Below, piece by piece: positions 16,702 to 24,906 of a DNA stretch of 36,792 bases. Under the pieces are notes generated by a model. That model saw only the letters and a list, made by a program, of their open reading frames with translations, ran no database searches and was not told the origin of the DNA. This stretch comes from an uncultured Lachnospiraceae bacterium (GTDB lineage Bacteria; Bacillota; Clostridia; Lachnospirales; Lachnospiraceae). A program made the position numbers and the translations under genes. Positions within the stretch are counted from its first letter, which is position 1; each line of letters opens with the position of its first letter. Location of the stretch: contig CAMORO010000019.1 in the NCBI GenBank assembly GCA_946623875.1, positions 1 to 36,792 of the forward strand, written 5' to 3'.

Positions 16702-17448
16702 TTAAGTTGATTGTTTCAATAAAGGCAGGTTTACATTATCAATAAGATCCTGTATCACATTCTGTGTATACTTACCCGGATGTTTTTTGTCATCACCCGA
16801 AAGATCCTTCGTGTAGATAGGTTTGCCGAAGGTAAAGACTACGGTTTCACCGGTAATTCGTGGAAAGTGGTTCTCAAACATATTTGCGGTGTTTGATATT
16901 GCTACGGGTATTATCGGACAGCCTGATTTCTCGGCCATTTTCATGGAGCCTTCCTTAAAGGGATGAATCTTTCCGTCCTTACTCCTTGTTCCCTCCGGGA
17001 ATACGAATATATTTATTCCGTTCTTTAAGTATTCAACTGCCTTCAGGATCGTCTTCATTCCCTGCTTTATATCCTTTCTGTCAATAAACAGACAGCGTAT
17101 ATAATACATCCAGACATTGAGTGACGGTGCCCTTGAAAGCTCTTTTTTGGCGATATATCCCGTCGGTCGTTTCATCAGAGTATAGCTGATGATTATATCG
17201 AAATAGCTGTTGTGATTTCCGACAAACAGAGAGGCTGTGTCATCCGGGATGTTCTCAAGCCCGTTTACTATGACATTTGCTCCCGAGATAAAGATGACTG
17301 TACTGAATCCGAAATTAACACATGCCTTACTGATCCTATCCCTGAGAGAAATATTGATCTTACCTGTTATAAACAGTACAAGCTCTAAAGGCAGGGTTAA
17401 TATCAGGTATAGTAATAAAAATGAAGCTGCCAGTATAAATCGGATCAT
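16702..17448 (-). CDS. plsC: 1-acyl-glycerol-3-phosphate acyltransferase
   Basis: This 248-residue membrane-associated enzyme acylates lysophosphatidic acid to phosphatidic acid in phospholipid synthesis. The H-X4-D catalytic motif is NHNSYFD (His79, Asp84) and the substrate-binding motif is PEGTRS (151-156). An N-terminal hydrophobic helix (about 4-28) would anchor it to the membrane. A GGGAGG ribosome site precedes the ATG. It starts 23 bases after deoC ends, so the two are probably cotranscribed. Which acyl donor it uses cannot be told from sequence. Confidence 0.94.
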   Translation of the reverse strand: MIRFILAASFLLLYLILTLPLELVLFITGKINISLRDRISKACVNFGFSTVIFISGANVIVNGLENIPDDTASLFVGNHNSYFDIIISYTLMKRPTGYIAKKELSRAPSLNVWMYYIRCLFIDRKDIKQGMKTILKAVEYLKNGINIFVFPEGTRSKDGKIHPFKEGSMKMAEKSGCPIIPVAISNTANMFENHFPRITGETVVFTFGKPIYTKDLSGDDKKHPGKYTQNVIQDLIDNVNLPLLKQST

Positions 17449-17471
17449 GCCAAAACCTCCCTTCGATATTT

Positions 17472-18125
17472 TTAGATGGTACTTTTAACGATCTTAACAA
17501 TACGGCTGGTACCGAGCCTGTCTGCGCCAAGCTTCATGAATTCTTCCGCATCCTCAAGAGATGAGATACCGCCTGCGGCCTTGATCTTAACATTGTCACC
17601 AATATGCTCCGCAAACAGCCTGACATCATCAAATGTTGCGCCGGCTGTTGAAAATCCTGTTGAAGTTTTGATATAGTCGGCTCCTGAGGCGGTCACAATT
17701 TCACACATCCTGACTTTCTCTTCATCCGTCAACAGACAGGTTTCGATTATTACCTTAAGTATATGACTCTCACAGGCTTCCTTTATCTGTTTTATCTCAT
17801 CAAGAACATAATCATATTCACCGGCTTTGAGCATTCCGATGTTTATGACCATATCTATCTCATCAGCACCTTTTTCAATAGCATCCCTGGTTTCAAATAC
17901 CTTGGTTTCCGTTGTCATATTTCCATTGGGAAAGCCTATGACAGTACAGATTTTAACGTCACCCTTAAGATATTCCTTTGCTGCCCTGACGTAACAGGGC
18001 GGTATACAGACAGAAGCAGTCCCGTATTTTTTCGCATCATCACAGATGACCTTAATTTCATCCCAGGTTGCGTCCTGAAGAAGTAATGTGTGATCGCAGG
18101 CGGCCAGTATTTTATTTACATCCAT
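17472..18125 (-). CDS. deoC: Deoxyribose-phosphate aldolase
   Basis: This 217-residue class I aldolase splits 2-deoxyribose-5-phosphate into glyceraldehyde-3-phosphate and acetaldehyde in nucleoside salvage. Active-site residues are Asp91 (DMVINIG), Schiff-base Lys153 (YIKTSTGF) and Lys182 (KIKAAGGI). Length matches bacterial DeoC. The start follows AAAGGGGAT. It is the first gene of the minus-strand series deoC-plsC-proA-sodA and is preceded by a long structured leader and a good promoter. The acetaldehyde it makes could be used by the divergent alcohol dehydrogenase; that link is inference. Confidence 0.96.
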   Translation of the reverse strand: MDVNKILAACDHTLLLQDATWDEIKVICDDAKKYGTASVCIPPCYVRAAKEYLKGDVKICTVIGFPNGNMTTETKVFETRDAIEKGADEIDMVINIGMLKAGEYDYVLDEIKQIKEACESHILKVIIETCLLTDEEKVRMCEIVTASGADYIKTSTGFSTAGATFDDVRLFAEHIGDNVKIKAAGGISSLEDAEEFMKLGADRLGTSRIVKIVKSTI

Positions 18126-18160
18126 GACAGATATCCCCTTTGTTCATATAGTCTCTTGAG

Positions 18161-18333
18161 CCTGTTCTGAACAGTTATAGAATCCTGAATTTCATCAGAA
18201 ATTCGGGATTCGTACTCGACCAGGTTCTGCTAAAAGCAGGACCGTGTCATGCGGAACGCATGATTTCTGAATGCATTTCCTTGTTTGCATTCAGAAAGTC
18301 ATAGTAAACGAGATAAATAATTTCGTTCACTAT
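18161..18333 (-). ncRNA. Array of consecutive hairpins in the deoC leader
   Basis: Reading with deoC, five stems follow almost without gaps. They pair 18323-18333 with 18301-18311 (11 bp), 18286-18297 with 18264-18275 (12 bp, perfect), 18257-18263 with 18247-18253 (7 bp, perfect), 18236-18243 with 18223-18230 (8 bp) and 18198-18211 with 18180-18193 (14 bp). A small palindrome CTGTTCTGAACAG (18162-18174) comes last. The few mismatches are all G-U type, which suggests selection at RNA level. The array lies between a predicted promoter (18352-18380) and the deoC start, so it would be the mRNA leader. No U-run terminator and no known riboswitch consensus was recognised. Confidence 0.55.
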
Positions 18334-18351
18334 ACATAATGTGTTCATAGA

Positions 18352-18380
18352 ATTATACCATTTAAGAAAGTTTACTACAA
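18352..18380 (-). promoter_or_regulatory. Sigma-A-type promoter for deoC operon
   Basis: On the minus strand TTGTAG (18380-18375) and TATAAT (18357-18352) are separated by exactly 17 bases. Transcription would begin near 18345 and run about 220 bases through the hairpin array before the deoC start codon at 18125. Confidence 0.65.
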
Positions 18381-18445
18381 TCATATTTACTTATGCCGAT
18401 TTTCATTTATTCCGATCTTTGGTTGTGTTATTATATTTAATGAAG

Positions 18446-18474
18446 TTGCAGCGCTGTTTCCGGTCGTGTATATT
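18446..18474 (+). promoter_or_regulatory. Promoter upstream of the alcohol dehydrogenase
   Basis: TTGCAG (18446-18451) and TATATT (18469-18474) are separated by 17 bases. This gives an untranslated leader of about 115 bases before the start at 18595. Confidence 0.5.
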
Positions 18475-18594
18475 TTCTTACTTAAGATAATCTCCATCGG
18501 GAAGATATATGTATTGACTGATCGGAGGAAACACAGGGATTTTGTGACTGTTACCGGGTTTGATACATGATTGTTCGTTAAGGAGGAGAATGGT

Positions 18595-19773
18595 ATGTTT
18601 GGGTTTAAGTATTATACACCTACCAAGGTTGTATTCGGAAAGGAAACGGAGCTTAAGGTTGGGGAACTAATTAAGGAATTCGGGGGAAAGAAGGTACTTA
18701 TCCACTACGGTGGCGGAAGTGTCATACGTTCGGGACTGATGGACAGGGTTACGGGAGTCCTTGATAAAGAAGGCATAGAATATATCAAGCTAGGCGGAGC
18801 TGTGCCCAATCCTCATCTTTCGCTTGTATATGAGGGGATTGAACTGTGTAAGAAGGAAGGAATAGATTTCATACTTGCCGTAGGCGGCGGAAGCGCCATA
18901 GATTCTGCCAAGGCGATAGGTTACGGTGTTACCAACGAAGGTGATGTATGGGATTTCTATGATTATAAGAGAGAGGCAGAAGCATGTCTCCCGATAGGTG
19001 TTATCCTTACGATAGCGGCAACGGGAAGTGAAATGAGCGATTCTTCGGTGATCACCAGGGAAGAGGGACTGGTAAAGAGGGGATACAGCAGTGATTACGG
19101 AAGGGCTAAATTCGCTATCATGAATCCCGAGCTTACGATGACGCTTCCGGATTACCAGACTGCATGCGGATGTACGGATATCATGATGCATACAATGGAG
19201 CGCTACTTTACTAACGGCGGAAACATGGAGATAACTGACTCTATGGCCGAGGGATTGTTAAGAACGGTTAAGGCCAATGCCCTGATACTTAACAAGGATC
19301 CTGATAATTACGATGCAAGGGCTGAGGTCATGTGGGCAGGAAGCCTTGCTCACAACGGGCTTACCGGTTGTGGAAATGACGGCGGCGACTGGATGACACA
19401 CAAGCTTGAGCATGAGCTGGGAGGTCTGTATGACGTGGCTCACGGTGCGGGACTTGCGGCTATTTGGGGAAGTTGGGCAAGATATGTATACAGGAACTGC
19501 CTCCACAGGTTTAAGAGATTTGCGATAAATGTAATGGGAGTAGAGGAAGCAGGCACCGATGAAGAGATAGCCCTTAAGGGTATTGAAGCAATGGAGGATT
19601 TCTACCGCAGCATAAACATGCCGACTAACTTAAGGGAACTGGGTGTTAAGGCTACGGATGACGACCTTAAGGAAATGGCTCACAAGTGTGCTGTAGGAGT
19701 CGGCGGAAAGATGGGATCCGCAAGAGTGCTCGATGAAGAGGATATGCTTGCAATATTCATGGCAAGCATGTGA
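18595..19773 (+). CDS. Iron-type alcohol dehydrogenase, YqhD/BdhA-like
   Basis: This 392-residue group III alcohol dehydrogenase reduces aldehydes such as acetaldehyde or butyraldehyde with NAD(P)H. The coenzyme motif is GGGSAIDSAK (97-106). Metal ligands are Asp195, His199, His269 and His283, at almost the same positions as in E. coli YqhD, so this is the YqhD/butanol dehydrogenase subgroup. An upstream TTG at 18571 keeps the frame open, but AGGAGG at 18581-18586 sits 8 bases before the ATG at 18595, which is chosen as the start. It has its own promoter and a structured element after its stop codon. The role is probably fermentative alcohol formation or aldehyde detoxification. Confidence 0.93.
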   Translation: MFGFKYYTPTKVVFGKETELKVGELIKEFGGKKVLIHYGGGSVIRSGLMDRVTGVLDKEGIEYIKLGGAVPNPHLSLVYEGIELCKKEGIDFILAVGGGSAIDSAKAIGYGVTNEGDVWDFYDYKREAEACLPIGVILTIAATGSEMSDSSVITREEGLVKRGYSSDYGRAKFAIMNPELTMTLPDYQTACGCTDIMMHTMERYFTNGGNMEITDSMAEGLLRTVKANALILNKDPDNYDARAEVMWAGSLAHNGLTGCGNDGGDWMTHKLEHELGGLYDVAHGAGLAAIWGSWARYVYRNCLHRFKRFAINVMGVEEAGTDEEIALKGIEAMEDFYRSINMPTNLRELGVKATDDDLKEMAHKCAVGVGGKMGSARVLDEEDMLAIFMASM

Positions 19774-19779
19774 GAATTC

Positions 19780-19869
19780 GTCATGAGGGGTTGCAACTCA
19801 TCCGGGGGATGAGTGTTCTGCAACGACCGGAGCGAAGCGTAGACCCGCTTGTGGTGGAGTCCTTATGAC
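19780..19869. repeat. 90-base structured element with terminal inverted repeats
   Basis: GTCATGAGG (19780-19788) pairs with CCTTATGAC (19861-19869) over 9 bp with one wobble. Inside, ACTCATCC/GGATGAGT forms a perfect 8-bp stem with a GGG loop, framed by GTTGCA/TGCAAC. A second arm, AAGCG/CGCTT, follows. The whole would fold as a branched RNA or DNA cruciform and looks more GC-rich than its surroundings. There is no U-run, so a simple terminator is unlikely. It could be a small palindromic mobile repeat or a pyrC leader structure. Confidence 0.5.
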
Positions 19870-19925
19870 ATTACCTGTTCTGAATAGTTATTCATATTTA
19901 ATTTATAAAACAGGATGGTGTAAAA

Positions 19926-21230
19926 ATGGCTGGCATAATGATCAGGAATATAAGGCTGATAAATCCCGAGAGTAATACTGATGAAACAGTTGATATTCTT
20001 ATAAGCAAAGGTGTTGTAACGGCTATCGATCTTCATAGCAAGAGCACCATAAGGGAGATACAGGCAGATGAGATTATAAATGGGAGGGGGCTTATTGCAG
20101 CCCCCGGTCTTGTGGATGTTCATGTACATTTCAGGGATCCGGGATTTACATATAAGGAGGATATCCATACGGGAGCGATGGCTGCCGCTAAAGGAGGATA
20201 TACATCCGTTGTTATGATGGCCAATACCAAACCTGCCATTGACAATGAGGGAACTCTTAAGCAGGTGCTTGATAAAGCGGGTAATGAAAGCATAAAGATA
20301 TATAGTGTAGGGAACATAACAAAGGGACTTAAGGGTAAGGAATTGACGGACATCGCTGCCCTTAAGGCAGCGGGTGCCGTAGGATTGTCGGATGACGGGA
20401 TCCCTGTTCTTGATACAGAAATCCTTAAAGAAGCCTTTACCGTGGCAGCCGGACTCGATATACCTGTAAGCCTTCATGAAGAAGATCCGGAATATATAGA
20501 GAATAACGGGATAAATGCCGGCTTTGCTTCAGGTAAGCTTCACATTGGAGGTTCTGACCGAAAGGCTGAGATATCAATGGTTGAACGTGATATTAAGCTG
20601 GCACTTGAAACCGGAGTAAAGCTGGATATCCAGCATATCAGTACAAAAGAAGCAGTTGAAGCGGTACGACAGGCAAAGAAAAAGAGCTGTAATATCCATG
20701 CCGAAGCAACTCCTCATCATTTCACACTTACGGAAGAGGCAGTGCTTACATACGGAACGCTTGCTAAGATGAATCCGCCTCTCAGAACAGAGGAAGACAG
20801 GATGGCAATAATAGAAGGTCTTAAAGATGGTACAATAGACATGATCGCAACGGATCATGCGCCTCATTCCCGGGCGGAGAAGGATAAACCCCTGACAGAG
20901 GCACCGAGCGGGATAATAGGTCTTGAAACGGCACTGGCTCTGGGAATCACCAATCTTGTTGACAAGGGTTATCTTTCCATGCTCCGGTTGATAGAGAGGA
21001 TGAGCCTGGGACCTGCCAGGGTGTATGGACTGAATGCGGGTTCGGTTAAGATAGGTTCTCCTGCGGATATGGTGATCTTCGATCCCAATGAAGAATGGAT
21101 AGTAAGTGACTTCATATCCAGATCAGACAATTCGCCCTTCGTCAACTGGCGCCTTAACGGAAAAGTCAAATACACGATATGCAATGGAAATGTTGTGTAT
21201 AAAGATGAGCCTGAAATAAAGGATAATTAA
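19926..21230 (+). CDS. pyrC: Dihydroorotase
   Basis: This 434-residue class I dihydroorotase cyclises carbamoyl aspartate to dihydroorotate in pyrimidine synthesis. Zinc ligands His66 and His68 lie in DVHVHFRDPG. Later markers are MANTKPAID, GLSDDG (metal-bridging Asp), ATPHHF and IATDHAPHS. The start at 19926 follows AGGATGG, with a second possible start at the Met of MIRN five codons in. It opens the group pyrC-pyrK-pyrD. The short upstream region carries a second copy of an 18-base palindromic sequence also found before deoC. Confidence 0.96.
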   Translation: MAGIMIRNIRLINPESNTDETVDILISKGVVTAIDLHSKSTIREIQADEIINGRGLIAAPGLVDVHVHFRDPGFTYKEDIHTGAMAAAKGGYTSVVMMANTKPAIDNEGTLKQVLDKAGNESIKIYSVGNITKGLKGKELTDIAALKAAGAVGLSDDGIPVLDTEILKEAFTVAAGLDIPVSLHEEDPEYIENNGINAGFASGKLHIGGSDRKAEISMVERDIKLALETGVKLDIQHISTKEAVEAVRQAKKKSCNIHAEATPHHFTLTEEAVLTYGTLAKMNPPLRTEEDRMAIIEGLKDGTIDMIATDHAPHSRAEKDKPLTEAPSGIIGLETALALGITNLVDKGYLSMLRLIERMSLGPARVYGLNAGSVKIGSPADMVIFDPNEEWIVSDFISRSDNSPFVNWRLNGKVKYTICNGNVVYKDEPEIKDN

Positions 21231-21322
21231 GAGTGATCTGTTATTTAGACAATTTGTTGGGTAATATAATAAAATTCTCGATACAAAAGATAAAACATTA
21301 GACAACGGGGAAGCTGAAAACA

Positions 21323-22114
21323 ATGAGTAAGATAAAAGAAACCGCAAAGGTCATATCACAGGAAAAGCTGGCGCTGGATATATACAGTATGTGGATCGAA
21401 ACAGGGATTGCCAAAGAAGCAGTACCCGGTCAGTTCATTTCCGTTTACACAAAAAGTGAAGCGAGGCTTCTGCCACGTCCGATAAGTATATGTGAAACAG
21501 GGGATAACTCTCTTAGGATCGTATACAGGATAGCAGGCAAAGGAACGGAGGAATTCGCCGCATATAAGGAAGGGGACAGAGTGGATATTCTGGGTCCTCT
21601 GGGTAACGGATTTCCGTTGACTGAAATAGAGGATAAATGCAGTAATGGCCGGGAAGATCAGGGTTTGATACTTATAGGAGGCGGGATCGGAATTCCCCCG
21701 ATGCTAGAGCTGGCAAAACAGCTTAAGGGAAAAGTGACCATAGTAGTCGGATACAGGGATGCTGATATGTTCCTTGATGAGGAACTGAAGAAATACGGAA
21801 GGCTTGTAATAGCAACCGATGACGGTTCCGTAGGAACAAAGGGTAATGTTATTGATGCGATAAAGGAGCAGGGAGTTGAGGGCTCTGTTATCTGTGCCTG
21901 CGGTCCGACCCCCATGCTTCGCGGCATTAAGGCATATGCGGCTGAAAAGGGAATAGAGGCTTATATTTCAATGGAAGAGCGCATGGCCTGCGGAGTGGGA
22001 GCCTGTCTTGGCTGTGTATGCAGATCAGCAGAAGTTGATGACCATTCCAAGGTAAATAATAAAAGAATATGTAAGGACGGACCGGTATTTAAGGCAACGG
22101 AGGTGGAACTGTGA
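21323..22114 (+). CDS. pyrK: Dihydroorotate dehydrogenase electron transfer subunit
   Basis: This 263-residue iron-sulfur flavoprotein passes electrons from dihydroorotate dehydrogenase 1B to NAD+. It has an FAD-binding beta barrel with RPISI (about 54-58), an NAD-binding domain (GGGIGIPPMLELAK) and four cysteines for the [2Fe-2S] cluster: Cys223, Cys228, Cys231 and Cys250. It lies 92 bases after pyrC with a weak GGGGAAG ribosome site, and its end overlaps the pyrD start by GTGA. It fits an anaerobe that uses NAD+ rather than fumarate or quinone for this step. Confidence 0.96.
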   Translation: MSKIKETAKVISQEKLALDIYSMWIETGIAKEAVPGQFISVYTKSEARLLPRPISICETGDNSLRIVYRIAGKGTEEFAAYKEGDRVDILGPLGNGFPLTEIEDKCSNGREDQGLILIGGGIGIPPMLELAKQLKGKVTIVVGYRDADMFLDEELKKYGRLVIATDDGSVGTKGNVIDAIKEQGVEGSVICACGPTPMLRGIKAYAAEKGIEAYISMEERMACGVGACLGCVCRSAEVDDHSKVNNKRICKDGPVFKATEVEL

Positions 22115-23016
22115 AGGATTTAAGTGTTAATATTGCGGGAGTGGAATTTAAGAATCCTGTGATGGAAGGCTCCGGAACCTTCGGTTCGGGGATGGAATAC
22201 GGGGAATTCGTTGATCTTAACAGGCTCGGAGCGGTCGTGACCAAGGGTGTTGCCAATGTTCCCTGGACAGGAAACCCGACACCCAGAGTGGCAGAGGTGT
22301 ATGGTGGAATGCTGAATGCGATAGGTCTCCAGAATCCCGGAATAGATACATTTATCGCAAGAGATCTTGAATTCCTTAAAAAATATGATACAAAGGTCAT
22401 AGTAAATGTATGCGGTAAATCGGTAGAGGATTACCTTGATGTGGTGGAGCGCCTCTCAGATGAGGCTGCAGATATGCTTGAAATAAACGTTTCATGCCCC
22501 AATGTCAAGGAAGGAGCAATAGCCTTTGGTCAGAAGGCAGATGCACTGTACAATATAACGAATGAAATAAAGAAGAAAGCAAAACAGCCCATAATAATGA
22601 AGCTGTCTCCAAATGTCACAGACATTACGGAGATGGCGAGGGCAGCCGAGGCAGCAGGCGCTGATGCATTGTCACTAATAAATACGATAACAGCAATGAA
22701 GATAGATATACATAAGAGGACATTTGCCTTGGCCAATAAGACGGGAGGACTGTCGGGACCTGCTATCAAACCCGTTGCGGTAAGAATGGTCTATCAGACT
22801 GCACAGGCGGTTAAGATACCCATTATCGGAATGGGAGGCATAGCAAATGCAGAGGATGCACTTGAGTTCATCATGGCGGGAGCCAGCGCTGTTGCTGTAG
22901 GAGCGATGAATTTCCATGATCCTTATACTACGGTTAAGGTGATCGACGGACTGAGGGATTATATGGAGCAATATAAGGTAAGTGATATTAAGGAACTGAT
23001 CGGGTGCGTAAAGTAG
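22111..23016 (+). CDS. pyrD: Dihydroorotate dehydrogenase, class 1B catalytic subunit
   Basis: This 301-residue FMN enzyme oxidises dihydroorotate to orotate, working with PyrK. The catalytic base is Cys129 in EINVSCPNVK, the mark of class 1. Further signs are the N-terminal PVMEGSGTFG and the FMN phosphate loop GMGGIANAEDA. The GTG start at 22111 overlaps the PyrK stop, with GGAGG in front, so translation is coupled. A strong terminator follows. The remaining pyrimidine genes (pyrE, pyrF, carAB, pyrB) are not in the window. Confidence 0.97.
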   Translation: MKDLSVNIAGVEFKNPVMEGSGTFGSGMEYGEFVDLNRLGAVVTKGVANVPWTGNPTPRVAEVYGGMLNAIGLQNPGIDTFIARDLEFLKKYDTKVIVNVCGKSVEDYLDVVERLSDEAADMLEINVSCPNVKEGAIAFGQKADALYNITNEIKKKAKQPIIMKLSPNVTDITEMARAAEAAGADALSLINTITAMKIDIHKRTFALANKTGGLSGPAIKPVAVRMVYQTAQAVKIPIIGMGGIANAEDALEFIMAGASAVAVGAMNFHDPYTTVKVIDGLRDYMEQYKVSDIKELIGCVK

Positions 23017-23050
23017 AAAGAACACACAGGTTAAATATATAATTACAGAA

Positions 23051-23088
23051 AACAAGACACGCAGGTTTGATCCTGCGTGTCCTCTTTT
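23051..23088 (+). terminator. Rho-independent terminator after pyrD
   Basis: GACACGCAGG (23056-23065) pairs perfectly with CCTGCGTGTC (23072-23081) around a 6-base loop and is followed by CTCTTTTA. It ends the pyrC-pyrK-pyrD transcript. Confidence 0.9.
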
Positions 23089-23124
23089 ACTCAAACTTCT
23101 TTGTTGGGATATGGTAGCATCATA

Positions 23125-23775
23125 TTAACCCGTAACTCCTGTTTGAGATTCCCTGGCCCAGTTGTCAAAGCCTTCCATTACCGCATCATATGTCTTGCTT
23201 GATATTTCCGGTAATTCCTGCCCCCATGATTTGGTGGCCTGGTCAAAGCCCTTCTTGAAAGAGTCTCTCATCTTCTCGATCTTGTCGGGATCGCCTCCGG
23301 TCAATGCCTTAGCCATTTCAAGTATCCTGTCGGAAGTGTTCTTCACCCCATAGAAACCATCCTCGGATATAGCCTTCTTGGCTTCTTCTTTAGCAGCTTC
23401 GGAAACGGTGAACTTACCGCTTGCAAGGAAACGCCATATACTGTCCTCATTATCTCCGTTGGCAGCCTTGAAAGCCGACAACTGTCCTGACATTGTGTCA
23501 TGGACCATATCGAGCAGCCGCTGTTTATTTGCATCCTGATCGGCCTTAAGCTGTTCCACAAGCGCAGTGTTTGGCTTGTAGATCACACCCGAACGGTCAG
23601 GAGCCTTGGAGCTTTCTGAACTCTTCTCATATATGACACCCGATTCCGCTGCTTTTGAAGCTTTGGAAGAGGAGGAAGTATCTTCGGTTTTGGGATTGTT
23701 GGTTGACTTCTTGACAGAATTGTATGCACTGTATGCATCTACCTGTGAGTATCCCTGAATTCCGTTTACACTCAT
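23125..23775 (-). CDS. Conserved-type protein of unknown function
   Basis: I do not recognise a named family for this 216-residue protein. The first 80 residues are low-complexity, rich in Ser, Lys and Ala, with a repeated GVIY(E/K) element at about 46 and 64. The rest (about 70-216) is predicted to be mostly helical (EQLKADQDANKQRLLDMVHD and similar) and ends near a WARES segment. There is no signal peptide and no membrane helix. A strong AAGGAGGG ribosome site supports expression. It stands alone on the minus strand between the pyrD terminator and ispE. The MSVNGIQGYSQVDAYSAY opening is of a kind I associate with Lachnospiraceae hypothetical proteins, but that is from memory. Confidence 0.75.
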   Translation of the reverse strand: MSVNGIQGYSQVDAYSAYNSVKKSTNNPKTEDTSSSSKASKAAESGVIYEKSSESSKAPDRSGVIYKPNTALVEQLKADQDANKQRLLDMVHDTMSGQLSAFKAANGDNEDSIWRFLASGKFTVSEAAKEEAKKAISEDGFYGVKNTSDRILEMAKALTGGDPDKIEKMRDSFKKGFDQATKSWGQELPEISSKTYDAVMEGFDNWARESQTGVTG

Positions 23776-23953
23776 GTTGACCCTCCTTGGATTTATTCAT
23801 CCATATGCACGGACTGTAATGTCCTGATGTGTATGGGTGAAAATAAGAAAAATATAGGTTTCATTAATAATATCGGCTTTAATCAATATTTTATTAGCTT
23901 TTTTTTTGATTAGATGATATGATTTTAAGTAAAGGATATTGTATACAAAATAC

Positions 23954-24886
23954 ATGGCACAAACGGACAAAGCAATGGGAAAAGAAACAGTTATAGATGC
24001 ACCTGCGAAGATCAATCTTTCGCTGGATGTTATCGGAAAAAGAGAGAACGGATATCATGATGTACGGATGATCATGCAGCAGATAAGCCTGCATGATACG
24101 ATTACGATAACCGTTGAAGAAAACGGTAATAAAGGAAGCTGTACGGATGATGCCTTGGGACTTATAACTGTAGGGACCAATTCGGGTGAGCTTCCTGTAA
24201 ATGAGGATAATCTTGTATATAAGGCTGCTAAGCTTATCATGGATGAATGCAGGATAAGTGATCCGGTCAGGATATTTATAGACAAGCATATTCCGATAGC
24301 TGCGGGACTTGCGGGTGGAAGTTCGGATGCAGCAGCAGTTCTTAAGGGAATGAACAGCCTGTTTGATCTTAAGCTGTCAGACGCAAAGCTTAAGGACATC
24401 GGAGTGAGGATCGGCGCGGATGTTCCCTATTGTATAACGGGAGGAACCGCTATTGCGGAGGGAATAGGTGAGGTATTGACTCCTCTTCCTTCGATACCCG
24501 ATTGTTATATTCTTATTGCAAAGCCGGGAATAAGTGTTTCCACAGGATATGTATATACTGCATTTGACAGCCTTGTGGATAAGATACATCCGGATGTGGA
24601 TGCTATGATAAGTGCGATAAACGAGGGAAACCTTCAGGGAATTGCAGCTTTACTCGGCAATTCATTGGAAGGGGTCACGCAGGAGGAATATCCTGTAATA
24701 AAAGAAATAAAAAGATTAATGCTTGATAACGGAGCAATGGGAGCGCTTATGAGCGGCAGCGGTCCGACAGTGTTCGGTTTGTACAGGGATAAGGAAAGTG
24801 CTCTTGCCGGAGCGGATGAAGTAAAGAAATCGGGAAAGGCACAGGATATCGAGGTTACGGAACCTTTAAATAAGGATAACTATTGA
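23954..24886 (+). CDS. ispE: 4-diphosphocytidyl-2-C-methyl-D-erythritol kinase
   Basis: This GHMP-family kinase of about 310 residues phosphorylates CDP-methylerythritol in the MEP route to isoprenoids. It opens with the family signature APAKINLSLDVIGKRENGYH, has the ATP loop PIAAGLAGGSSDAAA and ends with the third motif LMSGSGPTVFG. The start is uncertain. TTG at 23939 is only 2 bases from AAAGGA, and ATG at 23954 is 17 bases from it. ATG 23954 is listed here and the protein could be five residues longer. The GntR gene follows within about 20 bases. Confidence 0.94.
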   Translation: MAQTDKAMGKETVIDAPAKINLSLDVIGKRENGYHDVRMIMQQISLHDTITITVEENGNKGSCTDDALGLITVGTNSGELPVNEDNLVYKAAKLIMDECRISDPVRIFIDKHIPIAAGLAGGSSDAAAVLKGMNSLFDLKLSDAKLKDIGVRIGADVPYCITGGTAIAEGIGEVLTPLPSIPDCYILIAKPGISVSTGYVYTAFDSLVDKIHPDVDAMISAINEGNLQGIAALLGNSLEGVTQEEYPVIKEIKRLMLDNGAMGALMSGSGPTVFGLYRDKESALAGADEVKKSGKAQDIEVTEPLNKDNY

Positions 24887-24906
24887 TTAAGGGAGGTTAC
24901 AGGGAT

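Larger units (their letters stand above)
18126..18594. other. Divergent deoC/adh intergenic region
   Basis: This is the longest gene-free stretch of the window (469 bases). From left to right it holds the deoC ribosome site, the palindrome CCTGTTCTGAACAGTTAT (18161-18178), five consecutive hairpins (18180-18333), the deoC promoter, the adh promoter (18446-18474) and the adh ribosome site (18581-18586). No coding frame with a credible start and ribosome site was seen. Confidence 0.7.

Noticed and set aside
18126-18345. T-box or known riboswitch in the deoC leader
   Set aside because: No T-box core sequence, no terminator/antiterminator pair and no recognised aptamer consensus was seen.
19774-19925. 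PyrR-type attenuator before pyrC
   Set aside because: The hairpin loop does not match the PyrR-binding consensus and no U-run terminator follows.
19863-20477. 204-codon minus-strand frame opposite pyrC
   Set aside because: It overlaps the pyrC catalytic region and shows no domain.
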